Notes: a model not told the origin generated them from the letters alone. Shown: positions 1-11,208, numbered from the stretch's first letter. The stretch is 64,000 nucleotides of DNA from Glycine soja (GCF_004193775.1 NC_041021.1:13969198-14033197); one strand, 5' to 3'. Numbers and translations are program-made.

Positions 1-968
1 GAACAAGGCCACCTATTTAAGCCTGAAATCAGATTTTAGAGAGAGAGTTTGGACTGGGATTCAGAGCTTTGCATGTCTAGAGATTCTAGAGAGAAAGGTC
101 CAAGTTCCAGAGATTTTTGAGAGATTTTGCTGTGTGAAGATCTGCAGAGACCAGAGCTTGAAGCAGGAGTCGGTTTGAGAGCTTGAGATGAGTTTGTGAG
201 TGATTGTCTCCTAGAGGTGAAGGAGACATCCTCACCACTTGTATTTTTGCAATCTTTCATCTTGTTCTTCTCTTTGTTGTAAAGAAGGCTTCCTAGTATG
301 GAAAGCTAAATCCTCTATTGGATCTTCCCTGTAGGTACCTGATGTAAATATATTTCTATCTATTTAATGATGTTTTGTGTGTTCTCTGTGCTATTTTCTT
401 TTCACTCCAGTATGCCTTTACCTTGATCACATAGATGCATGCTTTGTTAGGGTCATTCAACAGTGGAAACTGGTCTGATTCTAAATTCCTTGATAGTGCA
501 GGGCTAAGTTGTCGTACTATCACGAGGAATTGGGGTGCGATAATTTAGTTGTGTATGTGTGTCTTAATGCGGTCCTGGTTGAGTTTAGTCCAACAAGAGG
601 AATCTGCGGACGATGCTTGATCAAGATTAGGCTAAACTATCATGAGGAATCAGGGTTTAGTATCTCAGGAGACACCATAGGAATACATGAGCATTGTTAG
701 ATAGAGAATATCTTTTTAGCATCAGGCACCTATTAGGAAGGCCAACGTGTTTTCTACTTGTTTTTACACATCATTTCTCTCGCGTGATTTTCTTTCTTTT
801 TGCACAAATAATTTATACATCTGTTCATATTCACACTTATCTTTACACACCAGACACATATTTGCTGAAATAGCTTACCAAATAACACAAGTTCCCCGAG
901 AGTTCGATACTCGATTCTTACCGTTTTATACTACTTGTGCGATCCAGTGCACTTGCTGGAAGCGAACA
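1..968 (+). repeat. 3' half of an Athila-like LTR (copy 1 of a direct repeat)
   Basis: A stretch from about 129 to 968 is repeated in direct orientation at 10,369-11,208, matching base for base over long runs (for example around 421-500 and 890-965). A TATA-like CTATTTAAG near position 13 suggests the promoter of an LTR. The copy ends in GCGAACA, a CA terminus as expected for an LTR. No clear primer-binding site follows. I see no gene in it; the short open frames here are not conserved between the copies. Assignment to an Athila-type gypsy family is inference from the style of its 3' end. Confidence 0.55.
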
Positions 969-1334
969 CTGCGCGGTAAGCCAAGCTTACCTGAGCTAAG
1001 TGCATTTTGCTGCGGCAAATCCTATACTTGGTATATTTTCTAAAGTGTATGGTGCCATTAAGCGCGAACCTTGAGAAGCTTAGCGCAAATCCTTGAAGCA
1101 ATGGTTAGGCTTAGCTGGCACTTGCCAGCTAAGCCGATTATGCAGAAGTTGAATTTCTGCAACTTTTGCTAAGCGGCCCCATATGTCGCTAAGCGTTAGT
1201 GTGTTTTTTTTGTGAAGGCCAGCTAAGTGGACCATGTCTTGCTAAGCGGCCAGTACCTTTTTCAGTTTTATTTTTCGGTTTTTGAATTTAAATAACTTGG
1301 GTTCTGATTACCTGTTTGGTTTTTTTATTTGCAG
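969..1334 (+). repeat. Element leader with paired GCTAAGC-type motifs and a perfect hairpin
   Basis: This non-coding leader precedes the ORF at 1,335. It is full of the short motif GCTTAGC/GCTAAGC. Positions 1108-1120 and 1123-1135 form a perfect 13-bp inverted repeat around a 2-base loop. Pairs of the motif lie 19-21 bp apart (1061/1082, 1168/1188, 1222/1241). A pyrimidine-rich tract ending in CAG sits directly before the ATG and looks like a splice acceptor; no donor was identified. Confidence 0.55.
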
Positions 1335-2777
1335 ATGGCTTCTAGGAAACGCAAGAGTATTGGTTCAAGACCCACAACACAATATGATACAAGGAGATTT
1401 CACTCCTTAGATGCTTGGAACCGGTACACATATAATGTCTTGGGGAGAAACATTTTGCCTAAGAGGAAGGTAGAGCTCTACCACACTGAGCTAGATAATT
1501 TTAAGACTGAATTGGAGAGGCGTAATTTCCATAAACGCCTCATTAATTTTGTTGATGGGAGCATAGACTTGGCTTTGGTGAAAGAGTTCTATGCAAACTT
1601 ATACAGCTCTGAGGGCCCTTCACCAAAGCAAGCCATAGTCAGAGGCTATTTAATGAAGATTGATGCTGACAGTCTCAACACATTCCTGGAGACACCTGTG
1701 GTATTTCCAGAGGGTGAGAATTTACCCACATACTCCAGGTACTGCAGGCTGCCCATAGATTACAGAGAGATTGAGGCTGCCTTATGCATACTGAGCCGAG
1801 GGTTCATTTTGAACGCTAAGGGCCATCCTGGGAGGATTCTCAGGAAAGATTTGACTACTTTAGCCCAGGTGTGGAGTGTTCTCTCATACTCCAACCTGGC
1901 CCCCACATCACATACCTCTGATTTGACAGTGGACAGAGCTAGGCTGATCTTTTGCCTAGTCTCTCGCATGGACATGGACATAGGAGCTCGTATTTCTGGC
2001 CAGATGACGTCTATAGCCCAGTCTAACACTTCTAGACTTAGGTTTCCTTCTCTGATCACCGCCCTATATAGAGCCAGAGGGGTTGTCTCTGACAGCCTTA
2101 CTTTTGAGCACCTAAGCCCGATCATTAACTTGACCTACATCAGGAAGAACTGTTGAAATCCTGAGGATCTAACGATTTCTATCCGAGGGGCTAGGAGGGC
2201 GAGGGCAAGGCCAGCTGAGCTTCCTTCCACATCTGCAACTCCTACTCCAGCATCCACTTCAGCAGCTCCTTCTGTCCCAGCTCAGACAGATTTTCAGCGC
2301 TTTGAAGCCATGCTTCAGAGCATTTATCAGGGACAAATTATTTTATTGCAAAGTTTACAGGTGGTGGTGCCTCTAGGATCCATTCCTTCAGTTGAGCAGT
2401 TTCGGGAGATGGTAGCCTGGCCTGGGACCCAACCTTTTCTCTACGGGGAAGATGAAGGTCCCACATCCCAAGTACCACAGCATGTGGAGGATGAGTCATC
2501 TGAGGCCACCATTCCAAAGCCATTCGTTGTAGGGGAGGAGGTAGGCGAGACACAGGTGAGACAAGTAGTTGCTGCTACTCCTGAGAGATCTCTTGAGGCC
2601 ACTTCAGAGTCTCCTGCACCAGTGGTGGACCTACCCTCATCTCAGCATAAAGCAGACCCCTCCACTCCTATCCTAGAGATACCTGAGGACCCGACCACAC
2701 CAGTCCTGACTCTAGACACTTCTCCTCCAACTACTCCAGTACTTTATTTGAGTAATAATCTTTGCATCAATCTCTGA
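1335..2777 (+). pseudogene. Retroelement ORF of the 'putative plant transposon protein' family, one nonsense stop
   Basis: The frame runs 480 codons with a single in-frame TGA at 2154-2156. The first ~270 residues resemble the plant family annotated as putative plant transposon protein domain: an EFYANL motif near residue 78, a TTLAQVWSVL block, and RFPSLITALY near the domain end. After the stop the same frame continues with an Ala/Pro/Thr-rich stretch, then VEQFREMVAWPG, then an acidic and proline-rich tail. The ORF at 32,358-33,608 has the same order of parts, including the EQFR-type motif, so the stop lies inside a once continuous protein. TGA probably replaced TGG. I start at ATG 1335. 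Function is unknown; such ORFs sit in gypsy-like elements and may be structural. Confidence 0.7.
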
Positions 2778-3685
2778 ATTTTAGAATGAAATGTATGAAT
2801 GAGGACATGATGAAGGCCATGATTGTGTATATACAAGCCATTTGACAAAAAAAAAAAAGCTTACCTTGAATTATAATTATATCATTTGCACCCTTTGTGA
2901 GTTGAATGATTTTGTCAATAATTGAACCCTGAACTTAAATGATTATGTCCAGATACCTTGCTTAGATTCTAGGAGAGCATATGTTTCAAGGAAAATTTAC
3001 CCCAAATTTGGGGGAGTGGAATTGATTGGGATGTAAAGAAAAAGATAAAGCATCAGCACACACAACAAATAAGTTGTGTGTTTAAAAAAAAAAAGAGCAA
3101 TCAAAGAAAATGTATGCTGGTGTAATAAGGTCAAAAGAAAATTAAAGTGAAAGGCTAGTGAGTAAGCTAAATTGTATTGAAAAGATTACTTGGATAAGTC
3201 TAGAATTTGTGCTCTCTTAGAATCTAAACCTTTGAATCCTAGAAAAACCAATGATTTTTTTGTAAGCCAAACCTCACTACAAGCCCATGAAAGTCCTTCT
3301 AATTATGTTCATGCATTTCTGACTTTATGGCTTGAGATGAAGTTCAAAGATTGGACCGCTTACTAGTTGTTATTAATGAATAGCTTAAACACTTGTGTGT
3401 GAGTGAAATAGTAGCCGTGAGATTGTGGTTTAAGCTACTTTCCTTGATATTTGTCTTATGCCTTAACTTCATCTAATTGTACAGGTTACATTTTATTCTT
3501 CTCTTTGGATAACTGCATGCTTTGTGAAAGACAAGTAATGAGAGCATTTTGCTTCATTCTCTTATCATGCAATCAGTAACTTTTGTTGCATACACCTTTG
3601 TACATAGTCACTGCATGTTATTGTCACTTGGGGACCAGTGAGCTGTTCTTTATTTGCTTGGGGACCAGTAAAATGTTCTTCAACC
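2778..3685 (+). repeat. 3' non-coding region of the same element
   Basis: No gene is visible. It holds an AATTTGGGGGAGTGG tract at about 3004-3018, and two copies of TTGGGGACCAGT (near 3630 and 3659). Such runs are typical upstream of the polypurine tract in Athila-like gypsy elements. The expected 3' LTR is absent; the sequence passes into an unrelated LTR tail at about 3,686. Confidence 0.4.
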
Positions 3686-5017
3686 GGTAAGTGTTTGAAT
3701 CCGAGACTTTCAATTCATTTCTTGTTTTCTTTGCTTTCATCTTCATCCCATTCACTTTCGATTTTCTTTTCTTCCATTTTTAACGTGCTTTAACCATTTA
3801 TTTAAGCCATTATCTCGCCTAATAAATGATAAAATGAATTTCAACCGATCGTTTGTGTTGTAATGTCATTTAATCACTGTTAAAGCAAAGTGAACGGGCG
3901 TTTAATCACGCTGTAACCTCGGTTAAACCAAAAAAAAGCAAAATAATAATAAAATAATCAAAATATCCTAAAAAAATAATAATAAAATAATCAAAATATC
4001 TTTGAATAAAATAATAATAAAAAATCAATCGGACGTTTTTCTTTGGAAGTTTCCTTGAATGAATTGACTAATAAGCAAAGTGAAACTAAGGCTAAAATCA
4101 ACTCACAAATCAAGTTTTGTCCGCAAAAGTCACTTAAAACCGTTTTTAGGTCCAACTCCTTAAACGGTCCTCTTTGCTTTTATCAATTAACATGGACCGT
4201 TCAAAAGCATAAAATCAACCCATAACTTTACCGTTTTTGCAAGAACTACGAAGGTCTGATTTCCTCATCGCAATTGAGGATATATAGGAGCAAAAACCCC
4301 GCTTTTGTCGACCACCCCAAGAGATCGTTAATGGTCCAACGCCTTAACGTTTCTCTCCTTTCAAAAACCAAGAGATTGTTAATGGCCCAACGCCTTAACG
4401 TTTCTCTCCTTTCAAAAACCAAGAGATCGTTAATGGTCTAATGCCTTAACGTTTCTCTCCTTTCAAAAGCCAAGAGATCGTTAATGATCCAACGCCTTAA
4501 CGTTTCTCTCCTTTACAAAAATCAAAAGATCGTTTAATGGTCCAATGCCTTAAACAAACTTTTTTCGGTCAAAAATATATCTTGCAAAAAAAGATAAAAC
4601 CAACTTAACCAACGTTTAGTTCTGAAAGAACTACCTAGGTCTGATTTCCTCATCACAATTGAGGATACGTAGGAGCGAGGGAAACACCCTTGTCGACCAC
4701 ACCAAAATAAAAAACATAAAAAGCATAAAAACACAAAAACACATAAAAAAAGGGAAAATAAAACATTTTAAGTCATATTTTCACACTTGATTAAAGGTTG
4801 TCGTCCCTTGTGATGGACGCGTGGGGTGCTAATACCTTCTCCGTGCGTAAAAAAAATTCCTGAACCTTTCACAATTAAAGTTCGTAGACCACACCTTTCC
4901 GATTTTTCCGACGTTTTCCTCAAATAAACGTTGGTGGTGACTCCACGCATTTTCCTTTCTTAGAAGATGCACCCGTGAGCCCCGCGTCGTCCTCCTGCCG
5001 AAGGGTAGGTTGCGACA
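3686..5017 (+). repeat. Ogre-like LTR, downstream part only
   Basis: Its start (GGTAAGT... CAATTCATT) and several later blocks match, in reverse orientation, the LTRs at 27,469-29,079 and 45,607-47,232. These include the block with GGTCTGATTTCCTCATC and GTCGACCAC. It ends in TGCGACA at 5017, two bases before a primer-binding site. The 5' half of the LTR is missing and replaced by the end of the previous element, so this is an old truncated copy. No gene lies in it. Confidence 0.65.
4319..4557 (+). repeat. 51-bp tandem repeat inside the Ogre-like LTR
   Basis: Nearly five copies of a 51-bp unit start at 4319, 4370, 4421, 4472 and about 4524. Each begins AAGAGATCGTTAATGG and contains the block CGCCTTAACGTTTCTC. 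Copies differ by one to four bases; the last is degraded. The two complete Ogre-like LTRs farther right have no such array, so it expanded in this copy or subfamily. Confidence 0.85.
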
Positions 5018-5019
5018 GT

Positions 5020-5038
5020 TGGCGACTCCACTGGGGAC
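5020..5038 (+). other. Primer-binding site of the decayed Ogre-like element
   Basis: TGGCGACTCCACTGGGGAC lies two bases after the LTR end and is identical to the site at 45,586-45,604 (minus). Ogre elements are described as priming from tRNA-Arg; I did not align the tRNA itself. Confidence 0.7.
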
Positions 5039-5040
5039 TA

Positions 5041-5510
5041 TTTTTAGAGAGTTAGGCCTATTAATCTTTTGTGCAAAAGTTGTGTTTTCCCTTTCATCGG
5101 TTTCCCTTTTCCTTTACGTTCTTGTATATAACTCTTTGATTCTTTTAGTGTGTTTTTGAAATGTATGCATGAGATAGATATTTATTCATTTGATGCACAC
5201 AAACACCAACACTATTTGTACACACGGTAAGTTGAAAAGGAGCCCTATACCCGGGTCCATGGGAACATAAGGAGTGGAGGTGAATCTGTGGTCATGCTGG
5301 GTCTCCAACTTGCTTGATAACAGTGAACCCTCATCTAGAGTTTTTCTCTTTGACAACATATTGTTACTGGTAGTCCCTACTGCCACAATATGTTTTTTCG
5401 AAGGGGATGATACCTCTAGAAACCATCAAGAGAGATATGATCACCTTGGGAATTATAACTAAAAGCCTTTAAGTTCCTCCCGTTTAGGTCCCTAAAATAG
5501 GGGCACGAAG
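5041..5510 (+). repeat. Leader of the decayed Ogre-like element, part 1
   Basis: Non-coding. About 5,230-5,480 matches the reverse complement of about 45,230-45,440, the leader of the intact element. This shows that the two belong to one family. Short open frames here are not conserved and are not called. Confidence 0.6.
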
Positions 5511-6359
5511 TGATGCAATCCTACCCCCCAAGGGTATTGGATAGAAGACTCCAAGAGGCTTGGGCTAGAGCTACTAAAGAAGGCCCTAGGGTTCTCATGA
5601 ACCTTAGGGTAGATTTTTTAGCCCATGGGTCAAGGTTGGATCCACTCTTCTTTGTAAATATTAGAATAGGTTTTTTCTTCGTTTGGGCCTTGTATTTTGG
5701 CCATTCTAGTAGTATAGGGTTTTAGCCTTGTATTTCAAGGCATTTTGAGTAGTCTTTATAGTAAGGACTTTTTTTTTGTATTTTCATGTTTTTTGTCATG
5801 GGGGTGAGCTTAGCTATTATAGGGTGTGTGTAGTTAAGCTCTAGCTTCTCATCTCAAGGAGGTGAGCTTAGATATTAGAGAGGTATGTGTAGCTAAGCTC
5901 TAGCTTCTTTAGGAATCTTCTTTAGGAATCTTCTTAAGGAAGCTTCTCAAGGAGGTGAGCTTAGTTATGAGAGGGGTGTGTGTAGCTAAGCTCTAGCTTC
6001 TCAAGGAAGCTTTCTCAAAGAAGCTTCTCAAGGAAGTTTTCTCAAGAAAGCTTCTCAAGGAAGCTACTTAGTCTATAAATAGAAGCATGTGTAACACTTG
6101 TTGTAACTTTGATGAATGAGAGTCTTGTGAGACATACTTCAAAGTTCCACTTCTCTCCCTCTTTTATTCCTTCAATTTCGTGCTCCCCCCTCTCTCTTTC
6201 TCTCCCTCTTTCTCTCCCTAGTGGATGGCGCCTCCTCTCACCTCTTCTCCTTTGTCTTTCGCTGCATCTCCATGGTGGAAAATCACCATTAAAGGACCTC
6301 ATTGAAGCTCAAAGATCCAGCCTCCATAGAAGCTCCACAAGAAAGCTTCCATCACGAAG
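5506..6359 (+). mobile_element. Solo gypsy LTR with perfect 5-bp target duplication
   Basis: The LTR runs 5511-6354 (844 bp), from TGATGCAATCC to TTCCATCA. CGAAG precedes it (5506-5510) and follows it (6355-6359). Its first ~50 bases match the starts of the LTRs at 25,873 and 51,090, so it is a sister subfamily of that Tekay-like gypsy. A TATA-like TCTATAAATAG near 6074 fits an LTR promoter. No internal region remains, as expected after LTR-LTR recombination. The flanks joined without it resemble the intact Ogre-like leader around 45,130-45,190. Confidence 0.85.
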
Positions 6360-7522
6360 TGAACACACTGCGTGCCTTTTAAACACTGCCATGCATATAA
6401 CCTAAATGTCATGTACGCCTTTGTTGTATGATTATTTGAGGATATTGTCATGCTGTGTACATCCCCCTATTGTGCTTTTGCGCATCTGCATCATGTCGTC
6501 ACGCATGCGTTGTATGTTGGTCTCGTCTTTTGTCACGGGAAGCCGGAAGGTCCATATCACCTTCTTAACTACACACATGGGGCATTGTGCCCCCGAATGC
6601 GCAAGTAAGAAGAGATGACTTTCCGAGCTCACGTGTTCGTAAATGCATTCATATCATACATTGCATAAGCATCTCTTCATGGCATCATAATGGACGTATC
6701 GTTCCTGCATTTGTCACTTATCATTTCATGCATTGCATTTTGCGTAAGTCATTTCATCACCATGCATCTACATCTAACATGTTTTTTGCATACCATTTGT
6801 TTTCATGTTTACTCATGCATGATCCTTGCATTTTCCTTTGCAAAAGAAAAAAGGAAGCATGAAAATTCACGCTGCATTCTTAGTTGCATATGATTAGTAC
6901 CATGAGCTAACCATGTTTGGATCATAAACCCGTTTCACTTAAAAAAAAATGATTGAACATGGTACCTAATGCATGGTTAACTAAGAAAAGATGTTTCTTC
7001 GAGCATCTCGATCTCATAATTACATTTTCCATGCATAGCATACGTATTCCCGAGTCTTTCATCTCTATGAAATGTTGTCGAAGTATTGGCAATCAAAATT
7101 GTCATTCCTTGGGTTATGGGGTTGAACCAAGCTCATGCTTTTATGAAAAGGTTCATCAAGTCAAGTTGAAGTATGGAAGTAACCACCATGCAAAAAATTG
7201 GGGCAAAAGATGGATCGAGTTACATCGCTGCTTCGTCTACTGCCAAACACATTTAGGACTGTTGATGTCCTTGTTACTTCTAGTATCACCTTGACAAAGA
7301 TGTCATGGACCATGTTGAAAATCTAAATTGATTCAACCACATGTCCTGCGTAAAATTTCGCAATACTTCAACTGTGCATCATTCACATACATCTATGCTT
7401 TTCATTGGTTGCATTTCTCATTGCATTCTTTCCTTGAAAAAAAATGAACTTAATCATTGTTATCAAAAAGAAAAAAACATGTTTTACGGCGCCCTTACCA
7501 AACTCGTGCTAGAGCTAGAGTA
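6360..7522 (+). repeat. Leader of the decayed Ogre-like element, part 2
   Basis: No gene is recognised. The first ~50 bases resemble the leader of the intact element just beyond the solo-LTR insertion point. The ORF1 that lies upstream of gag in the intact element cannot be found here, so it is deleted or unrecognisable. Short open frames in this stretch lack any family signature. Confidence 0.45.
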
Positions 7523-8698
7523 ATGGGTGAAGCGGAGGAGGTGCAAGAGCAGATGAAGGCCAACATGGAGGCCATGAAAGAGCAAATGGCCACAATGATG
7601 GAGGCCATGATGAGCATGAAGAAGATAATGGAAGCCAATGCGGTTGCAGTTGCCGCTACCAGCACTGTTGCTAAGGTGAACCCGATGCTCCCATCTGATC
7701 TCAGCCAAATGAATAATCCAACCTCAGATATGGTAGGCAAAGATTTGGGACGGCCCCATGATGTGCAAATTCAAAACAAGCACGCCTTCCCGCCATATGG
7801 CTTGCCTCCCAACTATACACCACCCAATGTGGTGTACACTCCCAATGAGGATGTCAATAACTCCGTTCCCATACTCATTGAGAGCCGACAACCTCATCAT
7901 GTACATGTCTCTCAACCCATGGGGGAGATACATGAAATTCCCCACCACAATCTAGCCGACTTCGAGCCTTGCCTCGGATATGCCACTGAAGGGCAAGCAG
8001 TTGGTGGTATACCCCTGCAAAACACTTTGGAGGGGCCTCAATTTTGCCCCCAACCACAACCCTTCTATGGAAAAATGGTGGGTTACACACCTTCAAGCTT
8101 TGCAGATTTGGTCTTCACCGGCAAAAGGATCAAAGTGGGTCTGGAAAAAGGCAAATCTGATCATCCTGCTTTGATAAATGCGAAAACTGGGGCAAATGAA
8201 AAGGATGAGAATAAGGGAGAAACCCTTGCTATGACCGCCATTCCTACACGGTCAAATTTCCCATCAGCCCAACAATGTCATTACTCAGCTAATAACAGTC
8301 CCTCTCACCCAATCATCCACAAAGGCCATCCCTAAATCAACCACAAAGCCTGTCTACCGCACTTCCAATGATGAACACTACATTTAGCACAAACCAAAAC
8401 ACCAACCAAGAAATGAATTTTGCATCGAAAAAGCCTGTTGAATTCACCCCAATTTTGCTCCCATATCTACTTGATAATTCAATGGTAGCCATAACCCCAG
8501 CCAAGGTTCCTCAACCTCCATTTCTCTGAGGATACGACTCGAACACAACGTGTGCTTATCATGGAGGAGCCCCGGGGCATTCCATTGAGCATTGTAGGGC
8601 CCTGAAGCATAAGGTGCAAGGTCTAATTGATGTGGGCTGGCTGAAATTTGAGGAGAATCGTGTGTAAGTCCTGACATTGACAAGAGATGCCACACATG
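7523..8698 (+). pseudogene. Ogre-like gag remnant with internal deletion
   Basis: The open frame reaches a stop at 8333-8335; homology continues to about 8698 across further stops. The N-terminus is a Met/Lys/Glu-rich coiled coil (EEVQEQMKANMEAMKEQM) parallel to that of the intact gag at 42,794. A Pro-rich segment follows. The frame then jumps directly to a VGYTPSSFADLVFTGKRI block matching GYMPANFADLIFAGERI near residue 345 of the intact gag. The central capsid-like core is therefore missing in frame. The region after 8,336 still encodes the CAYHGGAPGHS...C zinc-like motif, with stops around it. It is not functional. Confidence 0.7.
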
Positions 8699-9231
8699 GG
8701 GCAATTTGAAGGTTGTTGTTAGATGTCTCTAATGACTCATCAGGATTTTCAAGTTTATGCCATTATTGTAAACCATAGTTACAATGCTAAATAAAATGGA
8801 TAAATTTGACATCTTTGTCCCTCATCCTCTCGTAATTACATCTTTGCTTCCACTAGAATGTGGGTGCAAGCCATTGGTTTGTTTGCTCAAGCGACCTGCG
8901 CTCCTGAGTTTGGACTTCCAAGACCGTTCAATCAGAAATTACTCGTGCTACACATTTGGTGAGGGTGCCGTAAAACGACGAGTAAAGTGGAAAAAAAGTT
9001 CAAAAATAAAAAGGAAAAAAGCATTTGATTGACTGTGTTTTCAAGAAAAAATATAGATGTTCATGTGACCTCATTTTATCATTCCGGAAAGTTTGTCTTT
9101 TTTAGAGAGAAGTGAGTTATCAAGAATAGGAGTCATTTGACTTAACCCGTCAACTAAGAAAATCCTTCAACTATTTCTCGTCCTTGAAAAATTACTTTTG
9201 CGAGAATCAACCGCCTCTTTCATTCTTCCTT
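8699..9231 (+). repeat. Degraded element sequence, no gene
   Basis: No conserved open frame or domain is visible. Protease, RT and integrase of the Ogre-like element are absent. The sequence passes from the gag remnant straight into 3'-type non-coding repeats. Confidence 0.4.
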
Positions 9232-9488
9232 GCTACAAGGTTATGAAAACAAAACAATGATGGATACCTCAGAGCCCTACACTGGGGCAATGAAAGGCAC
9301 CATGCATAAACCTCAAGCGAACCTACGGGCAGATTAGAAGTTCTCACCCAATAGGTTCCCAGCTACAAGGTCATGACGAAAGATAACAATTGGTACCTCA
9401 AAGCCTTACACTGGGCAACGAGGGGCACCGTGCATGAGCCTCAAGCGAACCTAGGGGCAGATCAAAAGTTCTCACCCGTCGATGTTCT
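9232..9488 (+). repeat. Two tandem copies of a ~130-bp unit
   Basis: Copies begin at 9232 and 9362 with GCTACAAGGT. Both contain CATGCATAAACCTCAAGCG-like and GGGCAGAT blocks and end in AGTTCTCACCC. They differ at scattered positions. Placement behind gag remnants fits the tandem-rich 3' untranslated region of Ogre-type elements. Confidence 0.75.
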
Positions 9489-9964
9489 TAAACAAAAAAA
9501 AAGGGGGACAAACCCTAGGATTTCAATGGATTGATTAAGCGTCAAACGGTTCCATTGTCGTCACTCCAAAATGGTCAAGTGTTTAAATCAAGCAGAACAT
9601 ACACTCTGAGGGAATTCCCGGAGAGATTATCAAAAGATAGGATAAGGTTGCATGAATTATCACCTCTTTCAAAAGGACAGTCAATTTGTGTTTTCCAAAA
9701 AAATCAAATCAAATCAAAATCACAAAATAGGGAAAGAATGTCATGAACATTATACAACTTTCCATTACATTGCATTGTTGCATACGAAGTCCACATTTAC
9801 CACATTTCAAGACAAAGGATGCATGCATCTAGATCCCTAAAAATCATGTTAACTACATAGATTTCCTACATCTACTATCCAATATTTTTGAATTTGGAAT
9901 GACCGGCCCTCTCAATGAGTCAATCTCTTGTTTTCTTATAAGGGTGGACCCTTGGGTACTAGTA
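9489..9964 (+). repeat. Unassigned repeat DNA, no gene
   Basis: A/T-rich sequence with no conserved ORF. I see nothing assignable in it. Confidence 0.3.
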
Positions 9965-10370
9965 CCCTCACCTTCAGAGGGCTACACGCCCTCGCCATCA
10001 GAGGACTACACGTCCTCGCCTTTAGAGGGTTGCACGCCCTCGCCTTCAGAGGACTACACGTCCTCGTCTTTAGAGGACTACACATCCTCGCCGTCAGAGG
10101 ACTACATGACCACACCCTTAGAGAACTACACGTCCCCGCCGTCAAATGGCTGCACGCCCTTGCCTTCAAAGGGCTACACGCCCTCACCTTCAGAGGACTA
10201 CATGTCCTTGCCATCAGAGGACTACACGTCCTCGCCTTCAGAGGATTGCACATCCTCGCCTTCAGAGGGATGCACGCCCTCGCCTTCAGAGGGTTGCACG
10301 CTCTCGCCTTCAGAGGACTGCACATCCTCGCCTTCAGAGGGCTGCACGTCCTCTCCTTCAGAGGGTTGTG
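9965..10370 (+). repeat. 24-bp minisatellite, about 17 copies
   Basis: The unit is approximately CCTCGCCTTCAGAGGACTACACGT, repeated from about 9,966 to the Athila-like LTR copy at 10,369. Because 24 is divisible by three, several frames stay open and one gives an eight-residue Ser/Pro/Glu-rich repeat. I do not regard these frames as genes. At the other copy of the LTR (around 100-130) the array is absent, so it arose at this junction. Confidence 0.9.
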
Positions 10371-11208
10371 CTGTGTGAAGATCTACAGAGACCAGAGCTT
10401 GAAGCGGAAGTCGTTCTGAGAGCTTGAGATGAGTTTGTGAGTGGTTGTGAGATCCTAGAAGTGAAGGAGACATCCTCACCACTTGTATTTTTGCAATCTT
10501 TCATCTTGTTCTTCTCTTTGTTGTAAAGGAGGCTTCTTGGTTATGGAAAGCTAAAATCCTCTGTTGGATCTTCCTTGTAGGTACTTGATGTAAATATCTT
10601 TCTATCTATTTAATGATGTTTTGTGGGTTCTCTGTGCTATCAACTTTTCATTCTAGTATGCCTTTACCTTGATCACGTAGATGCATGCTTTGTTAGGGTC
10701 ATTCAACAGTGGAAACTGGTCTGATTCTGATGACCTTGATAGGACAAGGCTAAGTTGTCGTACTATCACGAGGAATCAGGATGCGATAATTTAGTTGTAG
10801 TATGTTTGTCTTAATGTGATCCTGGTTGAGTTTAGTCCAACAAGAGGAATCTGAGGATGATTCTTGATCAGGATTAGGCTAAACTATCATGAGAAATTAG
10901 GGTTTAGCATCTTAGGAGACACCATAGGAACACATGAGCATTGTTAGATAGAAAATATCTTTTTAGCATCAGGCACCTATTAGGAAGACCAACGCGTTTT
11001 CTGCTTGTTTTTACACATCTTTTCTCTCGCGTGATTTTCCTTTTTGCATAGATAGTTTACATACCTGTTCATATTCACACATAGATTTTCACACTGGACA
11101 CCTATTCACTGAAATAACTTACCAAGTAACACAAGTTCCCCGAGAGTTCGATACTCGGTTCTTACCGTTTTATACTACTTGTGCGATCCGGTGCACTTGC
11201 CGGAAGCG
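10369..11208 (+). repeat. 3' half of an Athila-like LTR (copy 2)
   Basis: Direct repeat of 129-968 with scattered substitutions and small indels. It stops at GGAAGCGAA and is cut off by an antisense copia-like LTR piece. It is fused on its left to the minisatellite. No gene. Confidence 0.7.

Noticed and set aside
6042..6405. Open frames across the solo LTR at 6,042-6,405
   Set aside because: They lie in the promoter-proximal CT-rich part of an LTR and cross its boundary; no conservation with the related LTRs.
9899..10482. Overlapping open frames of 86-163 codons on both strands
   Set aside because: They are by-products of a 24-bp minisatellite whose period is divisible by three; no domain, and absent at the sister locus.
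1..11208. The Athila-like direct repeats as the two LTRs of one 11-kb element
   Set aside because: No primer site follows copy 1, the interior is a mosaic including an Ogre-like LTR with its own primer site, and copy 2 is truncated without a CA end.
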